Positions 42,786-52,227 are shown, counted from the stretch's first letter. The stretch: 64,000 nt of DNA from Pseudolachnospira sp051055405 (GCF_051055405.1 NZ_CP167068.1:3038001-3102000), one strand, 5' to 3'. A program made the numbers and translations. The notes: generated from the sequence alone by a model not told the origin.

Positions 42786-42872
42786 TTCCTTTTAAATTTA
42801 TTCTATGGAAAATTTCCTTGAAATCTTCCGTAAAATACGATAGCACAGTTTCCTGTGGCTGTCAATGAAAAC

Positions 42873-43571
42873 TTATGCGTTCATCAACTTCGTCGCATTC
42901 ATGCGAACGCCAGGGCCCATGGTAGAGCTCATGGTCACGCTCTTCAGATAAGCGCCCTTTACAGCCGCGGGTTTCGCCTTCATGATCGCGCCCATCAGAG
43001 CGTTGAAGTTATCTGCCAGCTGCTCCTCGGTAAAGGAAACCTTTCCAACCGGAACGTGAATGATATTGGTCTTATCCAGACGGTACTCAATCTTACCAGC
43101 TTTGATATCGTTGATCGCCTTGGTCACGTCTACCGTAACCGTACCAGCCTTCGGGTTGGGCATTAAGCCCTTCGGTCCCAAAACACGGCCCAGACGTCCA
43201 ACCACGCCCATCATATCAGGCGTCGCCACAACAACGTCAAAATCCAGCCATCCTTCGTTCTGAATCTTCGGAATCAGTTCTTCTGCTCCAACATAATCTG
43301 CTCCGGCAGCCTGTGCTTCATCTGCCTTTACGCCCTTGGCAAATACCAAAACGCGAACGGTTTTACCGGTTCCATGAGGCAGTACAACAGCGCCACGAAC
43401 CTGCTGATCGGCATGACGGCCGTCGCAGCCTGTACGAATATGAACTTCAACAGTCTCATCAAATTTTGCAGTTGCTGTCTTCTTTACCAACGCAATCGCC
43501 TCTGCGGTATCGTACTGAGTGGCACGGTCGATGGCTTTCGCAGCTTCTACATATTTCTTTCCTCTTTTCAT
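42873..43571 (-). CDS. rplA: 50S ribosomal protein L1
   Basis: The 232-residue protein starts MKRGKKYVEAAKAIDR and contains GLMPNPKAGTVTVDV and the C-terminal SVTMSSTMGPGVRMNATKL. It forms the L1 stalk at the E site. It follows rplK by 15 nt. In the family L1 also represses its own mRNA. Confidence 0.98.
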   Translation of the reverse strand: MKRGKKYVEAAKAIDRATQYDTAEAIALVKKTATAKFDETVEVHIRTGCDGRHADQQVRGAVVLPHGTGKTVRVLVFAKGVKADEAQAAGADYVGAEELIPKIQNEGWLDFDVVVATPDMMGVVGRLGRVLGPKGLMPNPKAGTVTVDVTKAINDIKAGKIEYRLDKTNIIHVPVGKVSFTEEQLADNFNALMGAIMKAKPAAVKGAYLKSVTMSSTMGPGVRMNATKLMNA

Positions 43572-43586
43572 CTGCGTCCCCTCCTA

Positions 43587-44012
43587 TCAGTCTTCTACTA
43601 CAATGCCCATGCTTCTGGCCGTACCGGCAATCATGCTGGTAGCTGCCTCGATAGAAGCGGCATTGAGGTCAGGCATCTTCAGTTCCGCAATCTTCTGAAC
43701 TTCCGATCTCTTGATCGTAGCTACCTTCGTGCGGTTCGGGACGCCGGAGCCAGATTTGATCTTGCAAGCCTTCTTCAACAAAACGGCTGCAGGCGGGGTT
43801 TTGGTGACGAAGCTAAAGCTTCTGTCCGCATAAACCGTGATCACAACCGGGATGATCAGATCGCCCTGATCTGCGGTTCTCGCGTTGAATTCCTTGGTGA
43901 ACTGTACGATGTTCACGCCGTGCTGACCCAAAGCGGGACCAACCGGCGGCGCCGGGGTTGCCTTGCCAGCAGGGATCTGTAATTTGATGTAACCAGTTAC
44001 TTTCTTTGCCAT
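43587..44012 (-). CDS. rplK: 50S ribosomal protein L11
   Basis: The 141-residue protein starts MAKKVTGYIKLQIPAGKA and contains PPVGPALGQHGVNI, KTPPAAVLLKKA and the C-terminal GTARSMGIVVED. It binds the GTPase-associated region of 23S rRNA. It precedes rplA in the usual order. The 95-nt gap from nusG holds two hairpins (CATCCG/CGGATG near 44087-44102 and GGGGC/GCCCC near 44076-44088) of unknown role. Confidence 0.98.
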   Translation of the reverse strand: MAKKVTGYIKLQIPAGKATPAPPVGPALGQHGVNIVQFTKEFNARTADQGDLIIPVVITVYADRSFSFVTKTPPAAVLLKKACKIKSGSGVPNRTKVATIKRSEVQKIAELKMPDLNAASIEAATSMIAGTARSMGIVVED

Positions 44013-44107
44013 TTGGCTTTCCTCCTATTTTCTTCAGCCCATGGGCCGATGGTGGTGTTTGACGGGGCGGAGCCCCCTCCCACACTTCATCCGCAAAACG
44101 GATGTGT

Positions 44108-44623
44108 TTAAAGTTTGCGAACTTCTTCGAAGCTCAGTTCCACCGGGGTTTCCCGGCCGAACATATCGACATGAATGGTAACGCTTTGTTTCCCTTCATT
44201 GATCGCTTTGATGACGCCAACGGTGCCTTCCCAGATTCCGGACATCACGGTAACCGTGTCGCCCAACTCGAAATCAATCACCAGATCGTTGTTTGCAATA
44301 CCCATATGGTACATCTCATCCGGCGACAGCGGAACCGGCTTACTGCCCGGCCCTACAAAACCAGTCACACCGCGGGTGTTGCGAACGACATACCAGGTAT
44401 CGTCGTTCATGACCATATTAATAAGAACATATCCAGGAAACATCTTTTTCTGGACCGTTTTCTTCACTCCGTTTTTCAGCTCTACCACATCCTGCATCGG
44501 CACAGCCACTTCCAAAATCTCGTCGTGAAGCTTCCGGTTCTCTATGGTCTTTTCTAAGTCTGCCTTTACCTTATTCTCATATCCGGAATAGGTATGCACA
44601 ACGTACCAGTTTGCTTCTGCCAT
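44108..44623 (-). CDS. nusG: Transcription antitermination factor NusG
   Basis: The 171-residue protein has an NGN domain (~4-105, WYVVHTYSGYENKVK, MFPGYVLINM) and a C-terminal KOW domain (VTVMSGIWEGTVGVIKAI). It binds RNA polymerase and modulates pausing. It follows secE by 17 nt. Confidence 0.97.
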   Translation of the reverse strand: MAEANWYVVHTYSGYENKVKADLEKTIENRKLHDEILEVAVPMQDVVELKNGVKKTVQKKMFPGYVLINMVMNDDTWYVVRNTRGVTGFVGPGSKPVPLSPDEMYHMGIANNDLVIDFELGDTVTVMSGIWEGTVGVIKAINEGKQSVTIHVDMFGRETPVELSFEEVRKL

Positions 44624-44640
44624 ACAATCACCCTTTGCCC

Positions 44641-44865
44641 TTATAAAATAAAGCCAAGACCAAATTTAATCACCGTATCCAGAATGGCAATCAGGACACC
44701 CAGGAATACGCCGGAAAGGATGACGGCAAATGTCTGCTTTCCCGCTTTCTTTTTATCCGGCCAGACAATCTTCTTAAATTCTGCCTTACAATTTTTGAAG
44801 TGGTTTTTCTTTTCCTTTTTTTCCGATTTTTCTTTCGGAGCCGCTTCGTTCGTATTCTCTCCCAT
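44641..44865 (-). CDS. secE: Preprotein translocase subunit SecE
   Basis: The 74-residue protein has a lysine-rich head, the SecE amphipathic segment FKNCKAEFKKIVWPDKKKAG and one membrane helix (~48-70). Position between rpmG and nusG confirms it. Confidence 0.95.
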   Translation of the reverse strand: MGENTNEAAPKEKSEKKEKKNHFKNCKAEFKKIVWPDKKKAGKQTFAVILSGVFLGVLIAILDTVIKFGLGFIL

Positions 44866-44924
44866 AGGCCCAAACCTTTCTTATATATACGACTTATTCC
44901 ATCTGACGGTTATTAAACGACAAT

Positions 44925-45074
44925 TTATTTCGTTTCTTTGTGCATCGTATGAGTCTTGCAGAACTTACAATATTTCTTGGTTTCCATTCTCTCCGGATGG
45001 TTTTTCTTTTCCTTCATCATGTCATAATTTCTCTGCTTGCACTCGGTGCATGCCAAGGTGATCTTTACGCGCAT
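44925..45074 (-). CDS. rpmG: 50S ribosomal protein L33 (zinc-binding form)
   Basis: The 49-residue protein starts MRVKITLACTECKQRNY and has two CxxC pairs (CTEC, CKFC), so it is the zinc-ribbon form. GGAGGT precedes the ATG at 45074. It is the first gene of the rpmG-secE-nusG-rplKAJL operon. Confidence 0.96.
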   Translation of the reverse strand: MRVKITLACTECKQRNYDMMKEKKNHPERMETKKYCKFCKTHTMHKETK

Positions 45075-45161
45075 CTCTTTTACCTCCACTGGGATTGTTC
45101 TATTGGTTTTTGTCTTTTTTATACACAAAAAAAAGACCTAAATCTTCCGACGTGTTCTGTA

Positions 45162-45190
45162 AATATACCACAAGAATGCTTGCCCGTCAA
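45162..45190 (-). promoter_or_regulatory. Promoter of the rpmG-rplL operon
   Basis: TTGACG (45185-45190), a 17-bp spacer and TATATT (45162-45167) on the minus strand lie about 90 bp before rpmG. The promoter begins just after the carboxylesterase stop at 45207. Confidence 0.75.
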
Positions 45191-45206
45191 GTAGTTGATT
45201 GCTTTT

Positions 45207-46670
45207 TTATGTCGATACCGCATGCTTTTTCTCCAAACAAAAAACTTGTTTCGGAAATCCCTCTAACGTATCGTGCCGACGGCTCTCCATATGAGGGATA
45301 GCATCAAAAATCATTTTATTTTTTCCCTCATACTGCGGCCATTGCAAACGCTCTGTCCCTGGATCTCCGGAAAGAATAAATTTTCGAATCGCTGACCGAA
45401 AGAGTGCTGCCAAAGACCTTACTTCTTCCATTTGCTCTTCCTGTACGCCAAATACCGGTAAATTCCATTGATCCATCAAAAAGTGGAACCCCATCCCGTG
45501 GAAAGCTGGTGGATATTCAAAAGAATAGCACCAAACCTGGTTTCTTTCCTGCTCCAGCTGTCTCGCCAAGCCATCGCTGTAAGACCGATACATAAAGTCC
45601 GACAGCACGGTTCCCCATGCTTGCGCGTCTTTCTTTCCCTGTCTCTTTAACTCCCGATATTTCTCCCAGGCTACCGGGCTATTGTCGCCAAATAAATCCT
45701 GTAAAATCTGCTCCCTATGAGCTGCGAAGGCTGGCTTTTCCGTAAGCGGCACCAATTCCCTCTTTCCGCATCCGATGATTGCCTTCCCGCTCCATCGAAG
45801 GCCCTGCCGCCAATCGTTTTTCCACTGGGAAGAAAAGAATTCCTCATCCAATACCGGACCAAAAAAGCAAGTCGATCCCTCTCTGCCGCAAAACGCCGCC
45901 TGCGCCCGAATCAGCTCTGCGCCGGAAACTTCCGGCAAATACACACCCTTCGGCAGATAGTCCAAATAGCGGCGATAGATTTCATCCGCTGTCTTTTTAC
46001 TGCGAAAAGCCTGCATGGCTCCGCTTTCCAGTACCATCCGATGACAAACTGCCTGTACTTCCGGCAGTGTAATTAAAGAAGCGATCGCCTTGGCTCCAGC
46101 CGAGATCCCTAAAAAAGTAATGGACGACGGTTCCCCACCAAAATCCCGAATATTCTCCCGCACCCACCGAATTGCTAACAAGAGGTCTTTCATTCCATTG
46201 TTTCCGGACGGCGCGTATGTCTCTTCATATTCCTCTCCCAATTGGAGAAATCCCAGTACGCCCAGTCGATAATTCACAGACACAAAGACCATCGCCTCGT
46301 CCTCCATAAATCGATCCCCTGACCGCCCAGGTACCGCATTACTCCCGATCTGAAAAGCGCCGCCGTGAACATAAACCACCACCGGAAGCCTTGCTTCACG
46401 ATCTATACTTTTTGTCCACACATTTAAATTCAAACAATCCTCCGAGCCTTGCACCAAAAGCGGTACGCCCTCCGGTTTTACGCCAAGATAATTGGGCTGA
46501 AGAGCTTTCGGACCATAGTTCCGGCAATCCTTCACCCCCCGCCAGCTCACGGGCTCCGGCGCCCGAAAACGGGCCACTTTGCCGTAAGGAATCCCCAGGA
46601 ACTGATAGCCGCCCTCCGTCTTATTTCCACGTATACTTCCGCAGGAAGCGGCAACAATGATCTCTTCCAT
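45207..46670 (-). CDS. Carboxylesterase, type B family
   Basis: The 487-residue alpha/beta hydrolase shows YQFLGIPYG, SEDCLNLNVW, the oxyanion-hole VYVHGGAFQIGS, VSVNYRLGVLGFL and the nucleophile elbow GISAGAK, with serine in place of the more usual GESAGA context. A histidine in PAFHGMGFHFLMD completes a likely triad. It has no signal peptide, so it acts in the cytoplasm on unknown esters. AGGAGG lies 11 bases before the ATG. Confidence 0.9.
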   Translation of the reverse strand: MEEIIVAASCGSIRGNKTEGGYQFLGIPYGKVARFRAPEPVSWRGVKDCRNYGPKALQPNYLGVKPEGVPLLVQGSEDCLNLNVWTKSIDREARLPVVVYVHGGAFQIGSNAVPGRSGDRFMEDEAMVFVSVNYRLGVLGFLQLGEEYEETYAPSGNNGMKDLLLAIRWVRENIRDFGGEPSSITFLGISAGAKAIASLITLPEVQAVCHRMVLESGAMQAFRSKKTADEIYRRYLDYLPKGVYLPEVSGAELIRAQAAFCGREGSTCFFGPVLDEEFFSSQWKNDWRQGLRWSGKAIIGCGKRELVPLTEKPAFAAHREQILQDLFGDNSPVAWEKYRELKRQGKKDAQAWGTVLSDFMYRSYSDGLARQLEQERNQVWCYSFEYPPAFHGMGFHFLMDQWNLPVFGVQEEQMEEVRSLAALFRSAIRKFILSGDPGTERLQWPQYEGKNKMIFDAIPHMESRRHDTLEGFPKQVFCLEKKHAVST

Positions 46671-46694
46671 GAAACATGAAACCTCCTATTATAT

Positions 46695-46740
46695 AGGAAG
46701 CTGCTGCAGAGTTTAATTTCTCCATTTGCAGCAGCTTCCT
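46695..46740 (-). terminator. Hairpin between dctP and the carboxylesterase gene
   Basis: A perfect 14-bp stem, AGGAAGCTGCTGCA / TGCAGCAGCTTCCT, encloses an 18-nt loop. On the minus strand it is followed by TATATAAT rather than a clean T run, so termination may be partial, or the hairpin may protect the dctP mRNA end. Confidence 0.55.
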
Positions 46741-46760
46741 TTACTCTCTATTTTTACGTC

Positions 46761-47957
46761 TTACTGGATCCCCAGGGACTTCATCACCAGTTCAACCGGC
46801 TCGTCGCCCGCCAATTCCCGAATCAAATCCCAGCAGCTCTTTCCTGCTTCCAAAACCTTGGCATAATCTTCCTCGGTCCATGAAATCAATGTAATTCCTG
46901 CATCCGTCAGAGCGGCCTTCGCCGTTTCCTCTTCGTCTACGCCTGTCTGATACAAATAAGCTTCCGTTGCTGCCGACGCCGCTTTAATCAACGCTTTATA
47001 ATCATCCGGCAGCCCGTCATAGCAAGCTTTATTCATCCAGATTCCCGCTACAAACATCTGATGATTTGTCTCTGTCACATACTCCTGCACCTCATAAAAC
47101 TTATTGGTTACAATCGTATTATAAGGGTTCTCCTGTGCGTTTACCAAACCTTGCTGTAAGGAAACGTAAAGGTCATTGAAGGCCAGAGGAGTCGGATTGG
47201 CCCCGCACGCTTTCCAGAAAGCCATCTGTACGTTATTTTCCGTTATACGGATGTCCAGTCCAGACAAATCGTCAAACGTATTCAGCGCTTTGTTGGAGCT
47301 GGTTACGCGGAAACCATAGGGCGTCAGCATCAATAGCTCAAAGCCAAGGTTGTTAAAAGCATTTTCTGTATACTGGCGAACTTCGGTTCCGCTTGCTGTC
47401 AGCTTTAGCGCATCCTCCCGGCTGGTCATTGCCCCATTCATATCAAAATAAGCCAATGTATCGTCCACCAGGCCGCCAACATTTCCACAGCCGATCTGAA
47501 TCGTGTTTGCTTTCAAGTTCTGATTGATTTCTGTAGCCGTACCGAGAGTGCTGTCCGGGTAAACCTCCACCTGGATGTTTCCATTGCTCCCCTCTTCGAT
47601 CAGCTTTTCCAGGTAAGCATAGCCCTTCGAGCTGGCAGACTGGGAAGAACCATTGTGGGCCCATACCAGTTTTACCGAATCCGTGCTGGTCACTTCCACT
47701 CCCAGTTCTGCCGCGGTTAACTCCCCTTTTGCGGCCTTCGCCAGGTCCATCGTACCTGCACTCTGACCTTGGCTCTGGGATGCCGTCTCACTCCCGTCTG
47801 TGGCCGCCGCAGTGGTATCTGCCGCAGCTGTCGCAGATTCCGCCGGCGCGGTCGTTTTGGCGGCCGCTGTGGTTTCACTGTCTCCACCGCAGCCAACTGC
47901 GGACAGGGCCATCATTGCCGCCAGGAGGGCAGCCATCATTCTTTTTCCGTTTTTCAT
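46761..47957 (-). CDS. TRAP transporter substrate-binding lipoprotein (DctP family)
   Basis: The 398-residue protein has a lipobox ALSAVGC, a long Ala/Thr linker (~24-68) and a DctP domain (~80-398) with KLVWAHNG, YLEKLIEEGSNGNIQVEVYPDSTLG and QMFVAGIWMNKACYDGL. The conserved arginine is in LDIRITEN. It binds an organic acid, commonly a C4-dicarboxylate or sugar acid. It follows dctM after about 70 nt. Confidence 0.92.
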   Translation of the reverse strand: MKNGKRMMAALLAAMMALSAVGCGGDSETTAAAKTTAPAESATAAADTTAAATDGSETASQSQGQSAGTMDLAKAAKGELTAAELGVEVTSTDSVKLVWAHNGSSQSASSKGYAYLEKLIEEGSNGNIQVEVYPDSTLGTATEINQNLKANTIQIGCGNVGGLVDDTLAYFDMNGAMTSREDALKLTASGTEVRQYTENAFNNLGFELLMLTPYGFRVTSSNKALNTFDDLSGLDIRITENNVQMAFWKACGANPTPLAFNDLYVSLQQGLVNAQENPYNTIVTNKFYEVQEYVTETNHQMFVAGIWMNKACYDGLPDDYKALIKAASAATEAYLYQTGVDEEETAKAALTDAGITLISWTEEDYAKVLEAGKSCWDLIRELAGDEPVELVMKSLGIQ

Positions 47958-48028
47958 TTTCTTCCTCCATTCACCATTTATAATTTCTGCATTCTTGCCT
48001 TTTGAACGTATGTAAGAAGCAGGAATTC

Positions 48029-49315
48029 CTATAAGAACATCAAGGACAGCTGCGGAATAAATGTCACAAGCAGTAATGCCGCCAGGAAAAAAAGCATCAA
48101 TGGCACTGCTGCTTTGGCAATCCGCATCGGGGATTCTCCGACCAAGGGCGCTGCCACAAAAAGATTGACACCGATCGGCGGGCTGACCAATCCGATCGCC
48201 AGGTTAATGATCAAAATCACACCGAAATGAATCGGGCTGACGCCAAAACTCTCAGCCGCCGTTAAAATCACCGGCCCCATGATAACAATCCCGGAAGTGG
48301 TCTCTCCCACCATGCCCAAAAACAGGAACACAATATTAATCAGCAGTAAAAATACGATCTTGCTGTCAATGGCAGACGTCAAAAATTCCGAGATAATTTC
48401 CGGTGCACGGAGCAGATGCAGAATTTTTCCAAAAGCACCACCAAATCCAAGCAGCAGGCACATAGGCGCGTAGCTTTTTACTGCCCCTGCAAAAAATGCG
48501 GGAAGCTCCTTTATTTTTACGCTCTTATAAAACGCCAGGCAGACAAAAATAGCATAAAAAATGGACACGCAGGCGGCTTCCGTCGGCGTAACAATGCCGC
48601 TGTAAATTCCTCCCAGGATAATGACCGGCGTCAGCAATGCCCAGAAGCCTTCTTTTAAAACGCCAAGACATCCTTTTCTTTTCAGCTCTTGATGATTCGC
48701 ACGGATCTTTTCCTTATCTTCCCCTTTCCGTTTGCAATAGATATATGCGTACAGCATGAGAAGGAAAGCGACTAAGATACCAGGAATAATTCCGGCAAGG
48801 AACAGGTCTCCTACCGAAACGCCACAGGCTACGCCATAGACAATAAACGGGATACTGGGCGGAATAATCACCCCCAGACCGCCGGCTGTCGCCACCAAAG
48901 CGGTAGAAAAGATCTTATCATATCCAAGTTTTGTTAAAATCGGAATGCACATGGTCCCTACCGCCGCTACTGTGGCCGGACCGGAACCAGAGATTGCTCC
49001 GTAGAACAAACAGGTGATTACCACCGCACAAGGGATTCCAGCGGTTGCCTCTCCGATAAAATAGGCAAACACATCAAAGAGCCGCTTGGAAAGTCCACCT
49101 CTGGCCATGATAGAGCCGGAAAGCATAAACAAAGGAATGGCAATCAGCGACGTGGAATCCAACGCACTGACCACGGCTCGCAGCACAAACTGATAGTTTC
49201 CGGTAAACGTAGGATCCATTGCGTAAGGAAAAATAGACGGCAGCGCCGTGCAGGCCGCTAACGGAACCCCCAGAAAAATTAAAACAAAAAACATGGCGAA
49301 TACAATACCAATCAT
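48029..49315 (-). CDS. TRAP transporter large permease (DctM family)
   Basis: The 428-residue permease has about 12 helices and DctM motifs IPLFMLSGSIMARGGLSKRL, GAISGSGPATVAAVGTMCIP, GGLGVIIPPSIPFIVYG and a repeat of these in the second half (GLVSPPIGVNLFVA). It forms the sodium-driven elevator transporter with DctQ. It begins 2 nt after the dctQ stop. Confidence 0.95.
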   Translation of the reverse strand: MIGIVFAMFFVLIFLGVPLAACTALPSIFPYAMDPTFTGNYQFVLRAVVSALDSTSLIAIPLFMLSGSIMARGGLSKRLFDVFAYFIGEATAGIPCAVVITCLFYGAISGSGPATVAAVGTMCIPILTKLGYDKIFSTALVATAGGLGVIIPPSIPFIVYGVACGVSVGDLFLAGIIPGILVAFLLMLYAYIYCKRKGEDKEKIRANHQELKRKGCLGVLKEGFWALLTPVIILGGIYSGIVTPTEAACVSIFYAIFVCLAFYKSVKIKELPAFFAGAVKSYAPMCLLLGFGGAFGKILHLLRAPEIISEFLTSAIDSKIVFLLLINIVFLFLGMVGETTSGIVIMGPVILTAAESFGVSPIHFGVILIINLAIGLVSPPIGVNLFVAAPLVGESPMRIAKAAVPLMLFFLAALLLVTFIPQLSLMFL

Positions 49316-49317
49316 GC

Positions 49318-49842
49318 TTATCCTACCTCCTCTTCTGTCTCCAACTCACCGCGGTTCTTTTTTGCTTCCGGACCATGCTTTATGGTCAAAATAATATTCT
49401 GAACCTGGCGAATGGTTCCGAGTCCGAACCCAACCAGACAGCTGGCATACACATACTGAAGAGGAAGACGAAGCGCCGTACTAAGCGTTTTTGACGCTAC
49501 CGTCGCCTGTACCAAAAAAATGGATTGATAGAAAAAAAATCCATAGGTTCCCAACAGCAAAAATTTGGCCAGATAATCCAAAACCGTTGCAATACCTTTG
49601 GGAAGAATAGACGTTAAAATATCCAGATTAATCGCATTGTTTTTCCGAACACAATAACTGGCGCTCAGTAATCCGGACCACACAAAACAGTACCGGCTCA
49701 ACTCCTCCGGCCAAGCCATAGCGCTGCGGAAAAAATAACGCATGATAACCTGAAGCATGATGACGCAGGTAATGACCGCCAAGAGAATTACCATCAGCAT
49801 CTCTTCAAAATGTTCGTCCAGCCAACGAATTGTTTTTTTCAT
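49318..49842 (-). CDS. TRAP transporter small permease (DctQ family)
   Basis: The 174-residue protein has four helices and the DctQ segment MAWPEELSRYCFVWSGLLSASYCVRKNNAINLD. It is the first gene of dctQMP and reads away from the AraC-type regulator, which probably controls it. GGGGGTG precedes the ATG. Confidence 0.92.
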   Translation of the reverse strand: MKKTIRWLDEHFEEMLMVILLAVITCVIMLQVIMRYFFRSAMAWPEELSRYCFVWSGLLSASYCVRKNNAINLDILTSILPKGIATVLDYLAKFLLLGTYGFFFYQSIFLVQATVASKTLSTALRLPLQYVYASCLVGFGLGTIRQVQNIILTIKHGPEAKKNRGELETEEEVG

Positions 49843-49953
49843 CCTTACACCCCCTTCTATCCCTAAAAATCATATTGCATTTCATGATGATCTACTTTTT
49901 TTCTTATCCGCATTTTCCTCTCTGCTCCCCTCTGTATTATTTTTTTAAGCATA

Positions 49954-50103
49954 TCATATTTTGCAAAAATCATGCTCTCATCTCACTCTAAAATCCTCCC
50001 TCATTTTTGCATTTTTCTTGCTTATCCGCCGTTTTACCGGGTATATTGCAAAATTCTTATCACATATCGCAAAAATATTATCACATTTTTTAGAACATAT
50101 ATT
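49954..50103. promoter_or_regulatory. AraC-type binding-site array between dctQ and the regulator gene
   Basis: Two adjacent 21-bp direct repeats (50045-50065 and 50066-50086) share the pattern AT(T/C)GCAAAA-n7-ATCACAT. A related TTTTGCAAAAATCAT dyad lies at 49958-49972, nearer dctQ. The second repeat abuts a TATATT -10 candidate (50098-50103) that lacks a -35 box. This fits an AraC activator controlling both directions. Nothing else in 49843-50194 is recognisable. Confidence 0.6.
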
Positions 50104-50194
50104 CTCTTGCCAACAAAAAGATTTTATGGTACGATACCAAAAGAATGAATCGCTTATCCGTATTTCCCCTTCTGCTTTGGAAGGAGTTTTCCTT

Positions 50195-51046
50195 ATGTAT
50201 ATCTACGAGAAACCAGGGATGGAAAACAGCCCATTTTGCCAGACGCCGTTCATGCACATCACGCAGGTAGGCCATCTGCAAAGGCCCCTTCCCTGGATAC
50301 AGTATCCACACATTCATGAAGATGAATATGAAATTTCCTTCATCATGCACGGTTCCGGTATCTTAAATCTTCCTGGAACCGTTCTTTCGCTTGTGGAAAG
50401 TTCGATTACCATTATTCCGCCGAAAGTGGCCCACTGTTATGGAAAAGCCAGTGAAAACCAGGAGATGGAATACTATGTGATCCGCTTCCGTGCCTCCTGT
50501 TCTCCTATCCAAAGGCAGCTGGAAGCCCTGGGCACCGCTACGGTAATCAGTCCGGAAAAAGTTCCGTTGATTCAGAAGCTGATGGATACCATTCTTTCCC
50601 TTTCCAGCGATACCGATGGCAAAATTGACGAAACCATCCAAACGATTTCTCTTTCTATCCTACAGATAACGACCGACGAGTTTCAGCGTTCCGGACGAAG
50701 CGTCTCGACCTATACGCCGGTTTATGCCAACGATATTTTGCGCTACCTTCAAAACCACGTGGATCAGCCCGTTGCGTTGGAAGATCTTTCCCGGGAATTT
50801 AATTTAAGTCCATCCCACATTTCCCGGATTTTTCTAAAAACGTACCATACGTCCCCGATCCACTATCTCATTTACTGCCGGATGCGCGAGGCCCGCACCT
50901 ATATTTTGAATCAAAATATGCCTTCCCAGGAAATCGCCCGGAGGCTGGCCTACAAGACTACTTACCATTTTGTAAAGACATTTGAAAACTTTTATGGCTG
51001 TCACCCCGATCACTATCTGGAATTCGCCGGGCAGATCGAGCCATAA
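50195..51046 (+). CDS. AraC-family transcriptional regulator
   Basis: The 283-residue protein has an N-terminal cupin ligand domain (~20-120, HIHEDEYEISFIMHGSGIL, IIPPKVAHCY) and a C-terminal double helix-turn-helix (~185-280, LEDLSREFNLSPSHISRIFLKTYH, and EIARRLAYKTTYHFVKTFENFYGCHPDHY). AAGGAG lies eight bases before the ATG at 50195. It is divergent from dctQMP, and an aldo/keto reductase follows, so it probably senses the TRAP substrate. Confidence 0.9.
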   Translation: MYIYEKPGMENSPFCQTPFMHITQVGHLQRPLPWIQYPHIHEDEYEISFIMHGSGILNLPGTVLSLVESSITIIPPKVAHCYGKASENQEMEYYVIRFRASCSPIQRQLEALGTATVISPEKVPLIQKLMDTILSLSSDTDGKIDETIQTISLSILQITTDEFQRSGRSVSTYTPVYANDILRYLQNHVDQPVALEDLSREFNLSPSHISRIFLKTYHTSPIHYLIYCRMREARTYILNQNMPSQEIARRLAYKTTYHFVKTFENFYGCHPDHYLEFAGQIEP

Positions 51047-51108
51047 CAAGAAAACACCAACGTGACGTCCGACGGCGTCATCATCATAAAAAAGCGAGGA
51101 GGCAACAT

Positions 51109-52227
51109 ATGAGTTATTTAGGAGACGACGTGAAAAAACTGGGTTTTGGACTGATGCGTCTGCCGAAAGAAAACGATGTCATCGATATCGAACAGACCAA
51201 AGAAATGGTAGACCTATTTTTAGATGCGGGTTTTACCTATTTTGATACAGCATGGGCCTATGCAGGCTCTGAGGACGCGATCCGCCAGGCCCTGGTAGAG
51301 CGTTATCCAAGAGAACGCTTCCAGCTTGCCACGAAAAATGCGGCCTGGATTAACTGTAAAACAAAGGAAGAAGCCTATGCCCAGTTTGATACTTCGCTGA
51401 AACAGACAGGAGCCGGCTACTTTGACTTTTATCTGCTCCATAATCTGGGAGAGGCACGCTCCCACTATTTTGACGATTTTGATATGTGGAATTGGGTGCA
51501 GGAAAAGAAAAAGGCCGGTCTCATCAAACACGTTGGCTTTTCCTTCCATTCCACGCCGGAAGAATTGGAGGAAATCTTGACGGCACATCCGGAGATGGAA
51601 TTTGTCCAGCTTCAAATTAATTACGCGGACTGGGAAAACCCGGCCATCCAGGCAAGACGCTGCTACGAAGTAGCCAGAAAGCACGAAAAGCCTGTCATCA
51701 TCATGGAGCCCGTCAAAGGGGGGATGTTGGCAACGCCGCCGGAATCTGTCACAAAAATTTTAAAGGACGCGGAACCAGAATCCTCCGTAGCCTCCTGGGC
51801 CGTTCGCTTTGCCGCGGATCTTCCCGGTGTCATCACCGTATTATCCGGCATGAGCAATGTCGAACAGATGAAAGATAACTTGTCTTATATGAAAGACTTC
51901 ACCGGGCTTACCGCCGAACAAAAAGAAACGCTGAAAAAAGCGCAGGAAGAATTAAGCCGGATTCCGTTGATTCCCTGCACCTCCTGCAATTACTGCGCCA
52001 AAGTCTGTCCGATGCAGATCGGTATCTCCGGTTCTTTCACCGCGATGAACTATCTTACTTTATATCATGATAAGGAACGCGCCGTAGGGCAGGAAAACTG
52101 GCTGGTCGGCGGCCATGGCCTGAAACGTGCCAATGAATGTATTGAATGCGGAAAATGTGAGGAAGCCTGTCCGCAGCACATTGCGATCCGGGAAGAGCTG
52201 AAAAAGGTCAGCCAGGATCTGTTGTAG
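51109..52227 (+). CDS. Aldo/keto reductase with C-terminal ferredoxin-type 4Fe-4S domain
   Basis: The 372-residue protein has an aldo/keto reductase barrel with the tetrad visible in FDTAWAY (Asp, Tyr), LATKN (Lys) and YLLHNL (His). Two clusters CTSCNYCAKVCP and CIECGKCEEACP form a C-terminal ferredoxin-like domain (~285-355). Such fusions are common in anaerobes and may pass electrons between NAD(P)H and ferredoxin. CGAGGAGG precedes the ATG. It follows the AraC gene by 62 nt. Confidence 0.92.
   Translation: MSYLGDDVKKLGFGLMRLPKENDVIDIEQTKEMVDLFLDAGFTYFDTAWAYAGSEDAIRQALVERYPRERFQLATKNAAWINCKTKEEAYAQFDTSLKQTGAGYFDFYLLHNLGEARSHYFDDFDMWNWVQEKKKAGLIKHVGFSFHSTPEELEEILTAHPEMEFVQLQINYADWENPAIQARRCYEVARKHEKPVIIMEPVKGGMLATPPESVTKILKDAEPESSVASWAVRFAADLPGVITVLSGMSNVEQMKDNLSYMKDFTGLTAEQKETLKKAQEELSRIPLIPCTSCNYCAKVCPMQIGISGSFTAMNYLTLYHDKERAVGQENWLVGGHGLKRANECIECGKCEEACPQHIAIREELKKVSQDLL

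Noticed and set aside
46681..46692. TATAAT just before the carboxylesterase ribosome site as a promoter
   Set aside because: No -35 hexamer lies 16-18 bp upstream, and transcription would begin inside the ribosome site.
49961..50194. N-terminal extension of the AraC gene from a TTG
   Set aside because: It would translate through the operator repeats and lacks a ribosome site; the ATG at 50195 has AAGGAG.
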